64,000 nt of DNA, taken from NCBI GenBank assembly GCA_000963575.1, contig CP011077.1, forward strand, positions 992,001-1,056,000, given 5' to 3'. Below are positions 63,147 through 64,000 of the stretch, piece by piece. Under the pieces are notes generated by a model, which saw only the letters and a list, made by a program, of their open reading frames with translations, made no database searches and was not told the origin of the DNA. This DNA is from Klebsiella michiganensis. Lineage in GTDB: Bacteria > Pseudomonadota > Gammaproteobacteria > Enterobacterales > Enterobacteriaceae. Position 1 is the first letter of the stretch. Every line of letters begins with the position of its first letter. Position numbers and translations under genes: made by a program.

Positions 63147-64000
63147 ATGATGGACAATTTACGAGCGGCGGCTAACCATGTCGTGCTCAAGATCATTCTG
63201 GGTTTGATTATCTTGTCATTCGTTCTGACTGGCGTGGGTAGCTACCTGACTGGCGGTAACAATAATTATGCCGCAAAAGTAAATGGCCAGGAGATCGGCC
63301 GTAGCCAGTTCGAAAATGCGGTGGCTAACGAGCGTAATCGTCAGCAGCAGCAATTGGGCGATCAGTTCTCCGTCCTCGCGGGCAACGAAGGCTACATGAA
63401 GCAGATGCGTCAGCAGGTGCTCAACCAGCTGATTGATGAGGCGCTGCTCGATCAGTACGCCAAACATCTGGGCCTCGGCATCAGCGACGAGCAGGTGAAA
63501 ATGGCCATCTTCAGCCAGCCTGCCTTCCAGAATAACGGTAAGTTCGATAACGCTCGCTATAACGCAATCATCGGCAATATGGGACTGACGGCCGATCAGT
63601 ACGCACAGGCGCTGCGTAATCAGCTCACCACCGACCAGTTGATTAAAGCCGTGGTTGGTACCGACTTTATGCTCAACGGTGAAACCGACGAGCTGGCGGC
63701 ATTGGTTTCCCAGCAACGCGTAGTGCGTGAAGCCACTATTGACGTGAAAGCGCTGGCCGCGAAGCAAGAGGCTTCCGAGCAGGAAATCAACGCCAACTAC
63801 GAGCAGAACAAAAGCCGCTACATCACTCCGGAACAGTTTAAAGTCAGCTACATCAAACTGGACGCCGCTTCCATGCAGGAAGAGGCCAGTGATGCGGACG
63901 TTCAGGCTTACTACGATCAGCACAAAGATGAATTCACCCAGCCGCAGCGCAACCGCTACAGCGTGATTCAGACCAAAACTGAAGATGAAGCGAAAGCGAT
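63147..64000 (+). CDS. ppiD: Periplasmic folding chaperone PpiD (partial, C-terminus beyond window)
   Basis: Membrane-anchored SurA-like chaperone near the Sec translocon. About 284 residues are visible of a protein of about 620. The N-terminus MMDNLRAAANHVVLKIILGLIILSFVLTG is a cytoplasmic tip plus signal anchor (about 13-34). The SurA_N-like chaperone region follows (VNGQEIGRSQFENAV to DELAALVSQQR). The parvulin domain lies off the right edge. It follows hupB as in E. coli. Confidence 0.95.
   Translation, partial: MMDNLRAAANHVVLKIILGLIILSFVLTGVGSYLTGGNNNYAAKVNGQEIGRSQFENAVANERNRQQQQLGDQFSVLAGNEGYMKQMRQQVLNQLIDEALLDQYAKHLGLGISDEQVKMAIFSQPAFQNNGKFDNARYNAIIGNMGLTADQYAQALRNQLTTDQLIKAVVGTDFMLNGETDELAALVSQQRVVREATIDVKALAAKQEASEQEINANYEQNKSRYITPEQFKVSYIKLDAASMQEEASDADVQAYYDQHKDEFTQPQRNRYSVIQTKTEDEAKA

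Overview
The window is a 64 kb stretch of chromosome from a member of the Enterobacteriaceae. Gene order and protein sequences follow the Escherichia coli / Salmonella / Klebsiella backbone from sbcC to ppiD almost gene for gene: sbcDC, phoBR, brnQ, proY, malZ, acpH, queA-tgt-yajC-secDF, tsx, yajI, nrdR-ribD-ribH-nusB-thiL, yajO, dxs-ispA-xseB, thiI, yajL-panE, yajQ, yajR, cyoABCDE, ampG, yajG, bolA, tig, clpP-clpX-lon, hupB, ppiD. It is not E. coli: it carries a tsaA-type peroxiredoxin next to acpH and several insertions. I cannot assign a genus from the sequence alone. sbcC is cut by the left edge and ppiD by the right edge.

Layout: 1-5.5 kb holds DNA-end processing (sbcDC) and the phosphate two-component system behind a Pho box. 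5.9-10.9 kb holds amino-acid permeases and maltodextrin glucosidase. 10.9-15.1 kb is accessory: a YhaJ-like LysR regulator divergent from a three-gene operon (isochorismatase-like hydrolase, ABM-domain protein with a membrane tail, amidohydrolase with a Cys/His-rich tail). 15.3-22.5 kb has the peroxiredoxin behind an OxyR-like site, acpH, and the queuosine / Sec accessory operon. 22.6-23.7 kb is a small VOC plus WYL-regulator cassette where E. coli has yajD. 23.8-36.7 kb holds tsx and cofactor biosynthesis (riboflavin, thiamine, isoprenoids). 36.7-44.6 kb holds panE, yajQ, yajR and the cytochrome bo operon.

45.1-53.1 kb is a second accessory block between cyoA and ampG. It has an HscC-type Hsp70 with a membrane-anchored J-like partner whose HPD motif reads RPD, and a divergent pair made of a dicarboxylate (DASS) transporter and a 925-residue OYE / FMN-bind / FAD fusion resembling the soluble NADH:fumarate reductase of Klebsiella. 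The last 10 kb is the protein-quality-control cluster tig-clpP-clpX-lon-hupB-ppiD with clear sigma-32 promoters before clpP and lon.

The most striking non-coding signal is a family of five intergenic arrays built on the palindrome CCCTCACCC..CCCTCTCCC / GGGAGAGGG..GGGTGAGGG. Each has locus-specific linkers; the largest (11 hairpins, about 520 bp) sits where pgpA lies in E. coli, and no pgpA is present in the window. An ERIC element lies between yajO and dxs. No tRNA, rRNA, CRISPR array, insertion sequence or prophage gene was seen.
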